This document shows, in pieces, positions 1-5,832 of a DNA stretch of 12,848 nucleotides. Both the position numbers and the translations under genes were made by a program. The first letter of the stretch is position 1, and each line of letters opens with the position of its first letter. Under the pieces are notes generated by a model that searched no databases, had not been told where the DNA came from, and worked only from the letters and a program-made list of their open reading frames with translations. The DNA comes from Pseudomonadota bacterium (GTDB lineage: Bacteria; Pseudomonadota; Alphaproteobacteria; Caulobacterales; Caulobacteraceae), in NCBI GenBank assembly GCA_023390245.1, contig JAEWDF010000076.1, forward strand, positions 1 through 12,848, given 5' to 3'.

Positions 1-634
1 GCTGGGCGCCGCCGCGATGGGCCAGCCAGCGCATGATGGCCTTGTCCTTGCCCAGCACCTGCATCCGATAGATGCCCAGGTTGAAGTCGTCCTCGCGCTC
101 GTCCGACGGCCCCTTGGTCACGACCAGGCCCCAGGTGATCAGGGGCGCGGGCTCGCCGGGCCAGCAGCCCTGAATGGGAAGCGACGTCAGGTCGATCCGG
201 TCGCCCTTCAGCACCACCTCCTGCACCGGGGCCTTCTTCACCGTCTTCGGCCGCATGGCCATGACGGTCTGGGCCAGGGGCAGCATCTCCATGGCGTCGC
301 CGAACCCGCGCGGCGGCGTCGGATTGCGCAGGAAGGCCAGGAGTTCGCCGACCTCTCGCAGTTCGCCCGCCGAGGTGCGCTGCTTGCCCTCCAGCGTCAC
401 GCCCATGGCGACCCGCCTCACCGTGCCGAACAGATTGGCCAGGCAGGGGATGGGGCTGATGGAGCCGTCCGGCATGACCGGCGTCTCGAACAGCACCGCC
501 GGGCCGCCGTTGCGCAGCAGCCGGGTCTGGATCTCGGTCATCTCCAGATGGGTGGAGACGGGTTCCTTCACGCGCACCAGTTCGCCGTCGGCTTCGAGCT
601 GGTCGATGAAGTCGCGAAGGGATCTGTAGGCCAT
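1..634 (-). CDS. ubiD: UbiD 4-hydroxy-3-polyprenylbenzoate decarboxylase, N-terminal part
   Basis: UbiD removes the ring carboxylate from 3-polyprenyl-4-hydroxybenzoate in ubiquinone synthesis, using prenylated FMN made by UbiX. The reading frame is open from ATG 634-632 to the left edge and gives 211 residues; the known E. coli enzyme has about 497, so over half is missing. I recognise the family from the start (MAYRSLRDFIDQLEADGELV), the segment CLANLFGTVRRVAMG (residues 64-78), LREVGELLAFLRNP, GCWPGEPAPLITWGL (156-170), FNLGIYRMQVLG (184-195) and IMRWLAHRGGA (200-210). N185, R190 and the RWLAHRGG segment correspond to the known metal and prenyl-FMN binding residues. No strong ribosome binding site precedes the ATG, but no better start exists. 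It lies 56 bases after the aldo/keto reductase on the same strand and could be the last gene seen of that run. Confidence 0.93.
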   Translation of the reverse strand, partial: MAYRSLRDFIDQLEADGELVRVKEPVSTHLEMTEIQTRLLRNGGPAVLFETPVMPDGSISPIPCLANLFGTVRRVAMGVTLEGKQRTSAGELREVGELLAFLRNPTPPRGFGDAMEMLPLAQTVMAMRPKTVKKAPVQEVVLKGDRIDLTSLPIQGCWPGEPAPLITWGLVVTKGPSDEREDDFNLGIYRMQVLGKDKAIMRWLAHRGGAQ

Positions 635-690
635 GCGGCGAGGCTTAGGCGGGACGCGGCCCGCTGTCCACGGCCGGGCTTCGCGCCCGA

Positions 691-1533
691 TCAGGCTGCC
701 GGATCGTCCCACCGGAAGGCGGGGTCCAGCCAGGGGCCCAGCCGTTCGCCCCGATCCAGGGCGTCGATCCGCTGCATCTCCTCACCCGACAGCTCGAAGT
801 CGAAGATGTCGAAATTCTCGCGCGCGCGGCTTTCCCTGGTCGTGCGCGGAATAGCGATGATGCGGTTCTGGATCAGCCAGCGCAGCGTCACCTGGCCGTT
901 GGTCTTGCCGTGTGCGGCGGCGATCTTGGCGAGGGTCGCGTCGTCGGCGATCTTGCCCTGCGCCAGGGGCGACCAGGCGGTCAGGGACGATCCCAGTTCG
1001 CGCGCCGTGGCGGCCAGCCTGTCCACGCCCAGATAGGGATGGTGCTCGACCTGGTTGGTCACCAGGCGCGCCTTCGACACGGCCTGGGCCTGGCGGAATT
1101 CCCTGGACGGGAAGTTGGACAGGCCGATGGCGCGGGTCAGGCCCTGGTCCCTGGCCTCGTTCAGCGCGCCCAGCGTCTCCTCGAACGACGGCGTCGGCCT
1201 GGGCCAGTGCAGCAGCAGCAGGTCGGGCGTCGTCCCCAGGCTCTCGGCCGATTCCCGGGCCTGTTTCAGCAGGTCGTCGCGATGGAAGTGATCGACCCAG
1301 ATCTTGGTGGTGAGGAACACGTCCTCACGTGGCACGCCGGACTCGCGGATGCCTTCGCCGACCGCCTTCTCGTTCTTGTAGATCCAGGCGGTGTCGATGT
1401 GACGATAGCCGATGCGCAGGGCCTCGGCGACCATGCGGCGGGCGTCGTCGGGCTCAAGCTGCCAGGTGCCGAAGCCGAGCAGGGGAATCTCGATGTCGTC
1501 GACGGTGATCGTGGGCTGGTCGCCATAGGCCAT
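691..1533 (-). CDS. Aldo/keto reductase, DkgB-like
   Basis: A 280-residue NAD(P)H-dependent aldo/keto reductase with a predicted (beta/alpha)8 barrel, acting in the cytoplasm on aldehydes or ketones; the substrate cannot be read from sequence. The AKR catalytic tetrad is visible as D47 (IDTAWIY), Y52, K77 (TTKIW) and H109 (LLLHWP). LGFGTWQL (19-26) is the N-terminal glycine segment, GLSNFP follows strand 5, and IPRTTRESRARENFDIFDF near the C-terminus is the usual adenosine-phosphate binding loop. Length matches the 2,5-diketo-D-gluconate reductase B group (about 267 residues), so DkgB-like is a family statement, not a substrate call. AAGGA lies 8 bases upstream of ATG 1533-1531 and supports this start. 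It follows the alpha/beta hydrolase by 34 bases and precedes ubiD by 56, so co-transcription is likely. Confidence 0.95.
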   Translation of the reverse strand: MAYGDQPTITVDDIEIPLLGFGTWQLEPDDARRMVAEALRIGYRHIDTAWIYKNEKAVGEGIRESGVPREDVFLTTKIWVDHFHRDDLLKQARESAESLGTTPDLLLLHWPRPTPSFEETLGALNEARDQGLTRAIGLSNFPSREFRQAQAVSKARLVTNQVEHHPYLGVDRLAATARELGSSLTAWSPLAQGKIADDATLAKIAAAHGKTNGQVTLRWLIQNRIIAIPRTTRESRARENFDIFDFELSGEEMQRIDALDRGERLGPWLDPAFRWDDPAA

Positions 1534-1567
1534 GGGCGCGGTCCTTCGTCCGGGATGAGCGGCGCAA

Positions 1568-2455
1568 TTAGGCGCCGGGCGGCGGCTGCGAAACCCCCGC
1601 GTCGAACCAGGCCAGGATTTCCTCCCACAGCGGCTCCACGCCCCGCCGGAAGGCGCCCTCGTGGCCGATGCGGCGGACGCCGAGGTCGGTCCGGCGACGG
1701 ACGACGATCTCGCTCGGGGCGTTGGGATAGGCCTTCAGCAGGGCGGCGGCCGTGCGCGGCGTGGCGATGGGGTCGTCGGGGAAGATCCATGACCGGATCG
1801 GCGCCTTCACGTCCGCAAACCGCTGCGGCTCCAGCCGGCCCTGCGTCAGTTCGTCCAGGAAGTAGGCCGGCTTCAGGCACCAGCGCTTCCAGGTCTCGAA
1901 CACGCCGCGTGGCAGGTCGGTCCCGCGCCAGAAGCGGCCGGAGCGGACGTAGCCGTGGCGCTTCAGATGGCGCGGTCCCAGGACGAGCCAGAAGACCAGT
2001 TCGAACGGATTGTAGGTCCGGTGATGGCCGCCCCACCAGCCGGTCCCGACCGAGACGAAGGCGTGGCGGGCGATGTCGCCGTGGTTGGGCATGAAGCCGA
2101 CGAAATGGCCGCCGACGCTGTGTCCCACGTGGAAGAGCGGCAGCCCGGGCGCCGCCGTCTTCAGCGCCTTCAACGCCGCCGGCATGTCCAGGCGGCCCCA
2201 GTCGGGATAGTCCATCGTCATGGCCGCCAGGTCTTCCGGCCGAGAGCCGCCGACGCCGCGATAGTCGTAGGTCAGGACGACCGCGCCGCGCTCCGCCATC
2301 CAGCGGGCGAATCGGGCGTAGAAACCGCGCGGAAAGCCGGTGCCGGCCGAGACCAGCACGCCCATGCGAGGCGTTGCGGGGCGGAACAGGGTCGCCTCCA
2401 GCGGCCATCCGTCCGCCGTGCGGACGATGCGATCCTCCACCTTCACGCCCGTCAC
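1568..2455 (-). CDS. Alpha/beta hydrolase (COG4757-like)
   Basis: A 295-residue predicted alpha/beta-fold hydrolase, cytoplasmic, with no signal peptide; its substrate is unknown. The nucleophile elbow is GHSVGG at 111-116 with S113. VLTYDYRGVGGSRPE (60-74) is the typical strand followed by the oxyanion-side loop. D227/D228 in IFPDDPIATP and H265 in RIGHEGAFR are the likely acid and base of the triad. A Trp/His-rich cap (about residues 140-200, with TGWWGGHHRTYNP and RFWRGTDLP) resembles the group often annotated as predicted alpha/beta hydrolase COG4757. The start is GTG 2455-2453, supported by GGGAGG 7 bases upstream; no in-frame ATG fits better. It lies between a YjbR-family gene (51 bases upstream) and the aldo/keto reductase (34 bases downstream), both on the same strand. 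Confidence 0.9.
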   Translation of the reverse strand: MTGVKVEDRIVRTADGWPLEATLFRPATPRMGVLVSAGTGFPRGFYARFARWMAERGAVVLTYDYRGVGGSRPEDLAAMTMDYPDWGRLDMPAALKALKTAAPGLPLFHVGHSVGGHFVGFMPNHGDIARHAFVSVGTGWWGGHHRTYNPFELVFWLVLGPRHLKRHGYVRSGRFWRGTDLPRGVFETWKRWCLKPAYFLDELTQGRLEPQRFADVKAPIRSWIFPDDPIATPRTAAALLKAYPNAPSEIVVRRRTDLGVRRIGHEGAFRRGVEPLWEEILAWFDAGVSQPPPGA

Positions 2456-2484
2456 CGTTCCGCCTCCCGCTTCGGAGCGACGAT

Positions 2485-2500
2485 GCCGGGCTTCCCCGGC
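2485..2500 (-). terminator. Stem-loop after the YjbR gene, weak terminator
   Basis: GCCGGG and CCCGGC form a 6-bp stem around a 4-base loop, starting 6 bases after the yjbR stop. No T run follows, so intrinsic termination is doubtful. It may only stabilise a 3' end or attenuate transcription into the hydrolase gene. Confidence 0.3.
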
Positions 2501-2506
2501 GTCAGG

Positions 2507-2848
2507 TCAAGCGGCGTCGTATTCCCGCACCAGCCGGCGCGGCGCGACCCTGCGCCAGCGCTTCTCCAGCGCGGCGCGCAGCCAGGCCGGATCGACCGTG
2601 GCGACGCGGGCCAGGACGATCGGGTGGTCGCGGTAGTGGTCGGTGTAGTGGAAGGTCGCCGGCTCCATCTCGATCAGGAGGTCGCGTTCGTCGAGGTTGT
2701 CGAGATGGACCACGATGCTGTCGTCCAGCCTGGGCCGCAGCCAAGTGAAGAACCGGCCGGCGACCTTGAACGACGGTTCGCCATAGGAGACGCCGTCCTC
2801 CACGCCGGGGAGGGCGAAGACCAGGGCGCGCAGTTCCTCGTGGGTCAT
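2507..2848 (-). CDS. MmcQ/YjbR family protein
   Basis: A small, complete 113-residue protein of the MmcQ/YjbR family (PF04237), which has a CyaY-like fold and is usually called a DNA-binding protein without a defined role. Family marks are LPGVEDGVSYGEPSFKVAGR (residues 13-32), the aromatic FFTWLRPR segment, HYTDHYRDHPIVLARVATVD (67-86) and the tail WLRAALEKRWRRVAP. Length is typical (about 110-120). ATG 2848-2846 is the only sensible start; the nearest Shine-Dalgarno-like GAGG is about 15 bases away and weak. The T tract of the exbD terminator ends about 28 bases before this start, so the gene needs read-through or a promoter inside the exbD 3' end. Downstream genes on the same strand begin 51 bases after its stop. 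Confidence 0.88.
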   Translation of the reverse strand: MTHEELRALVFALPGVEDGVSYGEPSFKVAGRFFTWLRPRLDDSIVVHLDNLDERDLLIEMEPATFHYTDHYRDHPIVLARVATVDPAWLRAALEKRWRRVAPRRLVREYDAA

Positions 2849-2875
2849 GCCGGCATCATGACCTCGAAAGAGGGC

Positions 2876-2907
2876 AAAGAAAAAGGGCCGCCCCGAGGGA
2901 CGGCCCT
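2876..2907 (-). terminator. Rho-independent terminator of exbD
   Basis: Read on the minus strand, GGGCCG pairs with CGGCCC, the stem extends by a T-G pair and two C-G pairs to a CTCG loop, and TTTTTCTTT follows at once. This is the clearest intrinsic terminator in the window. It lies about 22 bases after the exbD stop, beyond a second small stem-loop (CTGATC/GATCAG) that overlaps the stop codon. Confidence 0.9.
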
Positions 2908-2929
2908 GATTCCGGTCCTGATCGGTCGA

Positions 2930-3367
2930 TCAGGTGATGTCTTCGTTCAGCAGGCCGACCTTGAAGAAGCCGTTGGACTGCAGGTCGTTCATGACCTCCA
3001 TGAACTGGCTGTACTTCACTTCCGGCTGGGCGCGGACGAAGACGCGCTCCTCGCGGCAGTCCGGGCCGCCCAGGGCCGCGCAGACGTCGTTGGCCAGGGT
3101 CTCGATCGTCGTCTGGTTCTCGGCGATGAAGATCGAGCCGGATTCCTGGATGGTGATGTAGACCGGATCCTTCTGCTCGGCCGAGGGGTCCGGCGGCGTG
3201 GCCGGCGGCAGGTCCAGGCGGATCGACACGGTCGCCATCGGCGCGGCCACCATGAAGATGATCAGCAGCACAAGCATGATGTCGACGAACGGCGTGACGT
3301 TGATGTCCGCGTTCTGGCTGATCGTCTTGCCGCCCGATCCGGACGGCCCGCTGAGTTTGGCAGCCAT
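2930..3367 (-). CDS. exbD: ExbD/TolR family biopolymer transporter
   Basis: An ExbD-type subunit of the inner-membrane proton channel that, with ExbB, energises TonB-dependent outer-membrane transport. From ATG 3367 the protein has 145 residues: a short cytoplasmic head rich in Gly/Ser, one transmembrane helix at about 27-46 (PFVDIMLVLLIIFMVAAPMA) with the conserved proton-path Asp at D29, then a periplasmic domain ending NDLQSNGFFKVGLLNEDIT. I chose ATG 3367 because GGAG lies 9 bases upstream and family members begin close to this point; an in-frame ATG at 3409 would add 14 residues but lacks a good ribosome binding site. C96 and C104 in the periplasmic domain could form a disulfide. No exbB or tonB is adjacent: folE lies upstream and a strong terminator follows, so this looks like a lone exbD transcript. 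Confidence 0.93.
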   Translation of the reverse strand: MAAKLSGPSGSGGKTISQNADINVTPFVDIMLVLLIIFMVAAPMATVSIRLDLPPATPPDPSAEQKDPVYITIQESGSIFIAENQTTIETLANDVCAALGGPDCREERVFVRAQPEVKYSQFMEVMNDLQSNGFFKVGLLNEDIT

Positions 3368-3527
3368 GCTGCGTCTCCAATCACTAGGTCGGTCCGGGGA
3401 GGCCGACATTGCCCTATAGATCGCCCGAAAGCTTGATTGGTTCTTGGCGTCCCGGAAGGCGCTTGTAAAGCGCTGACGGCGACCGAAGGCTTCCTTGGCG
3501 GCAATTACTCGCCTCGGGCGAGCGGAA
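3368..3527. other. exbD-folE spacer with two stem-loops
   Basis: No gene is seen in this 160-base gap. It holds two small hairpins: GCGCTT/AAGCGC (3459-3473, loop GTA) and CTCGCC/GGCGAG (3508-3522, 3-base loop). The second begins 5 bases after the folE stop and is followed on the minus strand by TAATT, so it may end the folE transcript weakly. The exbD promoter should be in here; I see no convincing -35/-10 pair. Confidence 0.5.
3508..3522 (-). terminator. Possible folE terminator hairpin
   Basis: A 6-bp GC-rich stem with a 3-base loop, immediately downstream of the folE stop on the minus strand, followed by TAATTGCC rather than a true T run. Position fits a 3'-end structure; strength as a terminator is doubtful. 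Confidence 0.4.
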
Positions 3528-4142
3528 TCAGCCCTTGGCGAGCTTGAGGAACCGCTCGGTCAGGGCAGGATCGTCCTTGAAAGCGCCGGTGAAACGGGTG
3601 GTGACGGTCGAAACGTGCCGGTGATGCACGCCGCGCGTGGTCATGCACTGGTGCGCCGCGTCGATCATCACCGCCACGCCGCGGGGCTGGAGATGCGATT
3701 CGATGGCGGCGACGATGTCGTTGGTCAGGGTCTCCTGGTTCTGCAGGCGCCGGGCGAAGATCTCGACCACCCGCGCCAGTTTGGAGATGCCGACCACCTT
3801 CTCGCCCGGCAGATAGGCGACATAGGCCTTGCCCAGGAAGGGGGCCAGGTGGTGCTCGCAATGGCTCTCCACCTCGATCTCGCGCAGGATGACCATGTCG
3901 TCATAGCCCTGGACGTCCTCGAAGGTCCGGCTCAGCTCGCGGCCCGCGTCGGCCTCATAGCCTTCGAACCACTCGCCATAGGCGTCGACGACGCGCTTGG
4001 GCGTATCGACCAGGCCGGGCCGCTCGGGGTCGTCGCCAGCCCAGGCGATCAGCGTCCGCACCGCCTCCAGCGCCTGCTCGCGGCTGGGGCGTTTCGGGGT
4101 CTCGTCGCTGACGAGGACGGGCTTGGCGGGCGTGACGCTCAT
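3528..4142 (-). CDS. folE: GTP cyclohydrolase I (FolE)
   Basis: Converts GTP to 7,8-dihydroneopterin triphosphate, the first step of tetrahydrofolate synthesis; cytoplasmic, usually a homodecamer. With ATG 4142 the protein has 204 residues. Zinc ligands are C95 and H98 (ESHCEHHLAPF) and C166 (DAAHQCMTTRGV), matching C110, H113 and C181 of E. coli. Other family marks are DTPKRVVDAYGEWF (46-59), GISKLARVVEIFARRLQNQE (118-137, the substrate and subunit contact region) and the basic tail ending FLKLAKG. The all-zinc-ligand form marks it as the Zn-dependent FolE1 type. An in-frame ATG at 4166 would add 8 residues; neither start has a good ribosome binding site, and I prefer 4142 because MSVTPAK resembles a normal leader. 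It is divergent from cysS and 160 bases upstream of exbD. Confidence 0.95.
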   Translation of the reverse strand: MSVTPAKPVLVSDETPKRPSREQALEAVRTLIAWAGDDPERPGLVDTPKRVVDAYGEWFEGYEADAGRELSRTFEDVQGYDDMVILREIEVESHCEHHLAPFLGKAYVAYLPGEKVVGISKLARVVEIFARRLQNQETLTNDIVAAIESHLQPRGVAVMIDAAHQCMTTRGVHHRHVSTVTTRFTGAFKDDPALTERFLKLAKG

Positions 4143-4166
4143 GAGTCGATCCGGTCGGGACAACAT

Positions 4167-4262
4167 CCCGAGTTAGCATTTAACAATCCGCTGGGACTGT
4201 ATATCAGGCCGCTATATGGGACGGACCCTCCGTCTCGCAAGAAAACGAAGTCCGCCTTCCCG
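4167..4262. promoter_or_regulatory. Divergent folE/cysS promoter region
   Basis: This gap is AT-richer than its surroundings and must serve both genes. For folE, TTGCGA (minus, 4240-4235) and TATAGC (4216-4211) are 18 bases apart, a reasonable sigma-70-like pair with a start near 4204. For cysS, TTTAAC (4179-4184) and TATATC (4200-4205) are only 15 apart, so that call is weak. The two candidate core promoters overlap back to back. No operator or riboswitch is evident. Confidence 0.35.
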
Positions 4263-5672
4263 ATGCCGCTGCACCTCCACGACACCCTGCGCCGTGAAAA
4301 GCGCCTGTTCGAACCGCGCGATCCGAACCGGGTGACCCTCTATGTCTGCGGCCCGACGGTCTATGACTACGCCCACATCGGCAACGCGCGGCCGCCGGTG
4401 GTGTTCGACGTGCTAGTTCGGCTGCTACGCCGGACCTATGGCGCGGACAAGGTGATCTACGCCCGCAACGTCACCGACGTGGACGACAAGATCAACGCCA
4501 AGGCGGCGAAGGAGGGCGCGCCGATCGGCGAGATCACGGCGCGCTACGAGGCCGCCTATCTGGCCGACATGGGCCTGCTGAACGTCTCGCCGCCGGACAT
4601 CGCCCCGCACGTCACCGACTATATCGAGGCCATCGTCGGCCAGATCCAGGCCATCGTCGACCAGGGCTGCGCCTATGCGGCCGAGGGTCATGTGCTGTTC
4701 GACGTCTCTTCCTATCCTTCCTACGGCGCCCTGTCGGGCCGGAACCTGGACGACATGATCGCCGGCGCCCGGGTCGAGGTCGCGCCCTACAAGAAAAACC
4801 CGCACGACTTCGTGCTGTGGAAGCCCTCCAAGCCGGGCGAGCCGTCCTGGCCTTCGCCCTGGGGCGAGGGGCGGCCCGGCTGGCACATCGAATGCTCGGC
4901 CATGATCGAACAGACCCTGGGCCTGCCCATCGACATCCACGGCGGCGGCATCGACCTGGTCTTCCCCCACCATGAGAACGAGATCGCGCAAGGCGTCTGC
5001 GCCCACGGCTGCGCGCACGCCGACCAGGCGCACGACGCATACGCCCGCTACTGGATGCACAACGGCTTCCTGACCGTGGACGCCGAGAAGATGTCCAAGT
5101 CCGTCGGCAACGTCCTCCTGCTGCACGACCTGGTGCAGGCCATGCCGGGCGAGGTGGTGCGCTGGGCCCTGCTGAGCGCCCATTACCGTCAGCCGCTGGA
5201 CTGGAACCAGGCGCTGCTGGACCAGAGCCGCAAGTCGCTGGACCGGCTCTACGGCGCCCTGCACCGGGCGGCGGCGGTGGAGGCGGACGAGGTCGATCCG
5301 CCGGTCGACTTCCTGAAGTCCATCGAGGACGACCTGAACACCCCCGGCGCCATGGCCGCCCTGTTCGCCCTTTCCAGCGAGATCGAACGCGGCATGACCG
5401 CCGGCGACCTGGCCGTCGTGGCCCAGGCCAAGGGGCGGCTCAAGGCCTGCGCGGACATCCTGGGCGTGCTGCAATCCGAACCGGCCGCCTGGCTGGAGGG
5501 AGAGGTCTCCGACGACCTGCGCGTCGAGGTCGAGGCCTTGCTGGAACAGCGCGCCGCCGCCCGCGCCGCCAAGGACTGGCCCGAGGCCGACCGCATCCGC
5601 GACCGGCTGAACGCTCTCGACGTCGTGGTCATGGACGGGCCGCAGGGCGCGACCTGGCGGTTGAAGAGCTAA
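4263..5672 (+). CDS. cysS: Cysteinyl-tRNA synthetase
   Basis: Class I aminoacyl-tRNA synthetase that charges tRNA-Cys with cysteine; 469 residues, close to E. coli CysS (461). The start MPLHLHDTLRREKRLFEP is typical, and the long open frame upstream is only the antisense of folE. The catalytic HIGH motif reads HIGN (38-41) within CGPTVYDYAHIGNAR, as is usual for CysS, and KMSKS is at 276-280. Zinc ligands that read out cysteine are C29, C211 (HIECSAM), H236 and E240 (PHHENE). DIHGGGIDLVFPHHENE (224-240) is a family signature. The C-terminal region (about 310-469) is helical, with the usual RAAARAAKDWPEADRIRDRL segment before the end. No strong ribosome binding site precedes ATG 4263. It converges on dxs across a palindromic repeat. 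Confidence 0.97.
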   Translation: MPLHLHDTLRREKRLFEPRDPNRVTLYVCGPTVYDYAHIGNARPPVVFDVLVRLLRRTYGADKVIYARNVTDVDDKINAKAAKEGAPIGEITARYEAAYLADMGLLNVSPPDIAPHVTDYIEAIVGQIQAIVDQGCAYAAEGHVLFDVSSYPSYGALSGRNLDDMIAGARVEVAPYKKNPHDFVLWKPSKPGEPSWPSPWGEGRPGWHIECSAMIEQTLGLPIDIHGGGIDLVFPHHENEIAQGVCAHGCAHADQAHDAYARYWMHNGFLTVDAEKMSKSVGNVLLLHDLVQAMPGEVVRWALLSAHYRQPLDWNQALLDQSRKSLDRLYGALHRAAAVEADEVDPPVDFLKSIEDDLNTPGAMAALFALSSEIERGMTAGDLAVVAQAKGRLKACADILGVLQSEPAAWLEGEVSDDLRVEVEALLEQRAAARAAKDWPEADRIRDRLNALDVVVMDGPQGATWRLKS

Positions 5673-5681
5673 CTGCTCACC

Positions 5682-5821
5682 CGTCACCCTCGGGCTTGTC
5701 CCGAGGGCCCATGGTCATGTCGTTGCGAACGTCGCTGTCCGGCTCGCCGTTCGTCCTGAGCGTCTTTCCAAACGCTCCACGCGTGCAACGATGGGCCCTC
5801 GGGACAAGCCCGAGGGTGACG
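5682..5821. repeat. 140-base nested palindrome, two head-to-head hairpin repeats
   Basis: Bases 5682-5712 and 5791-5821 are perfect 31-base inverted copies. Each copy contains its own stem-loop: CCCTCGGG and CCCGAGGG around a 5-base loop (5687-5707 and 5796-5816). Further pairs lie inside: CGTTGC/GCAACG (5721-5726 and 5785-5790), GAACG/CGTTC (5727-5731 and 5748-5752) and GAGCGT/ACGCTC (5758-5763 and 5772-5777). The element fills the gap between convergent cysS and dxs and probably acts as a two-way transcription barrier, although no T runs follow. It looks like a pair of dispersed REP-type units; no direct target duplication is seen at its edges, and it has no coding capacity. Confidence 0.85.
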
Positions 5822-5832
5822 ACAGCTTAGGG

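Noticed and set aside
17..2094. Long plus-strand frames opposite ubiD, the aldo/keto reductase and the hydrolase
   Set aside because: The minus-strand proteins carry intact motifs and catalytic residues; the plus-strand translations do not resemble any family.
3368..3409. An earlier exbD start at 3409
   Set aside because: It lacks a well-spaced ribosome binding site, while ATG 3367 has GGAG 9 bases upstream and matches the usual length.
3495..4262. An N-terminal extension of the cysS frame reaching back to 3495
   Set aside because: The extension is antisense to folE and CysS has its typical beginning at ATG 4263.
4425..5687. A 420-codon minus-strand frame opposite cysS
   Set aside because: Antisense of a clear cysS gene, with no recognisable domain.
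5682..5821. A miniature transposon (MITE) reading of the cysS/dxs palindrome
   Set aside because: The terminal inverted arms would fit, but no target-site duplication is visible at the edges and each arm is itself a hairpin, which fits paired REP-type units better. A genome copy search would decide.
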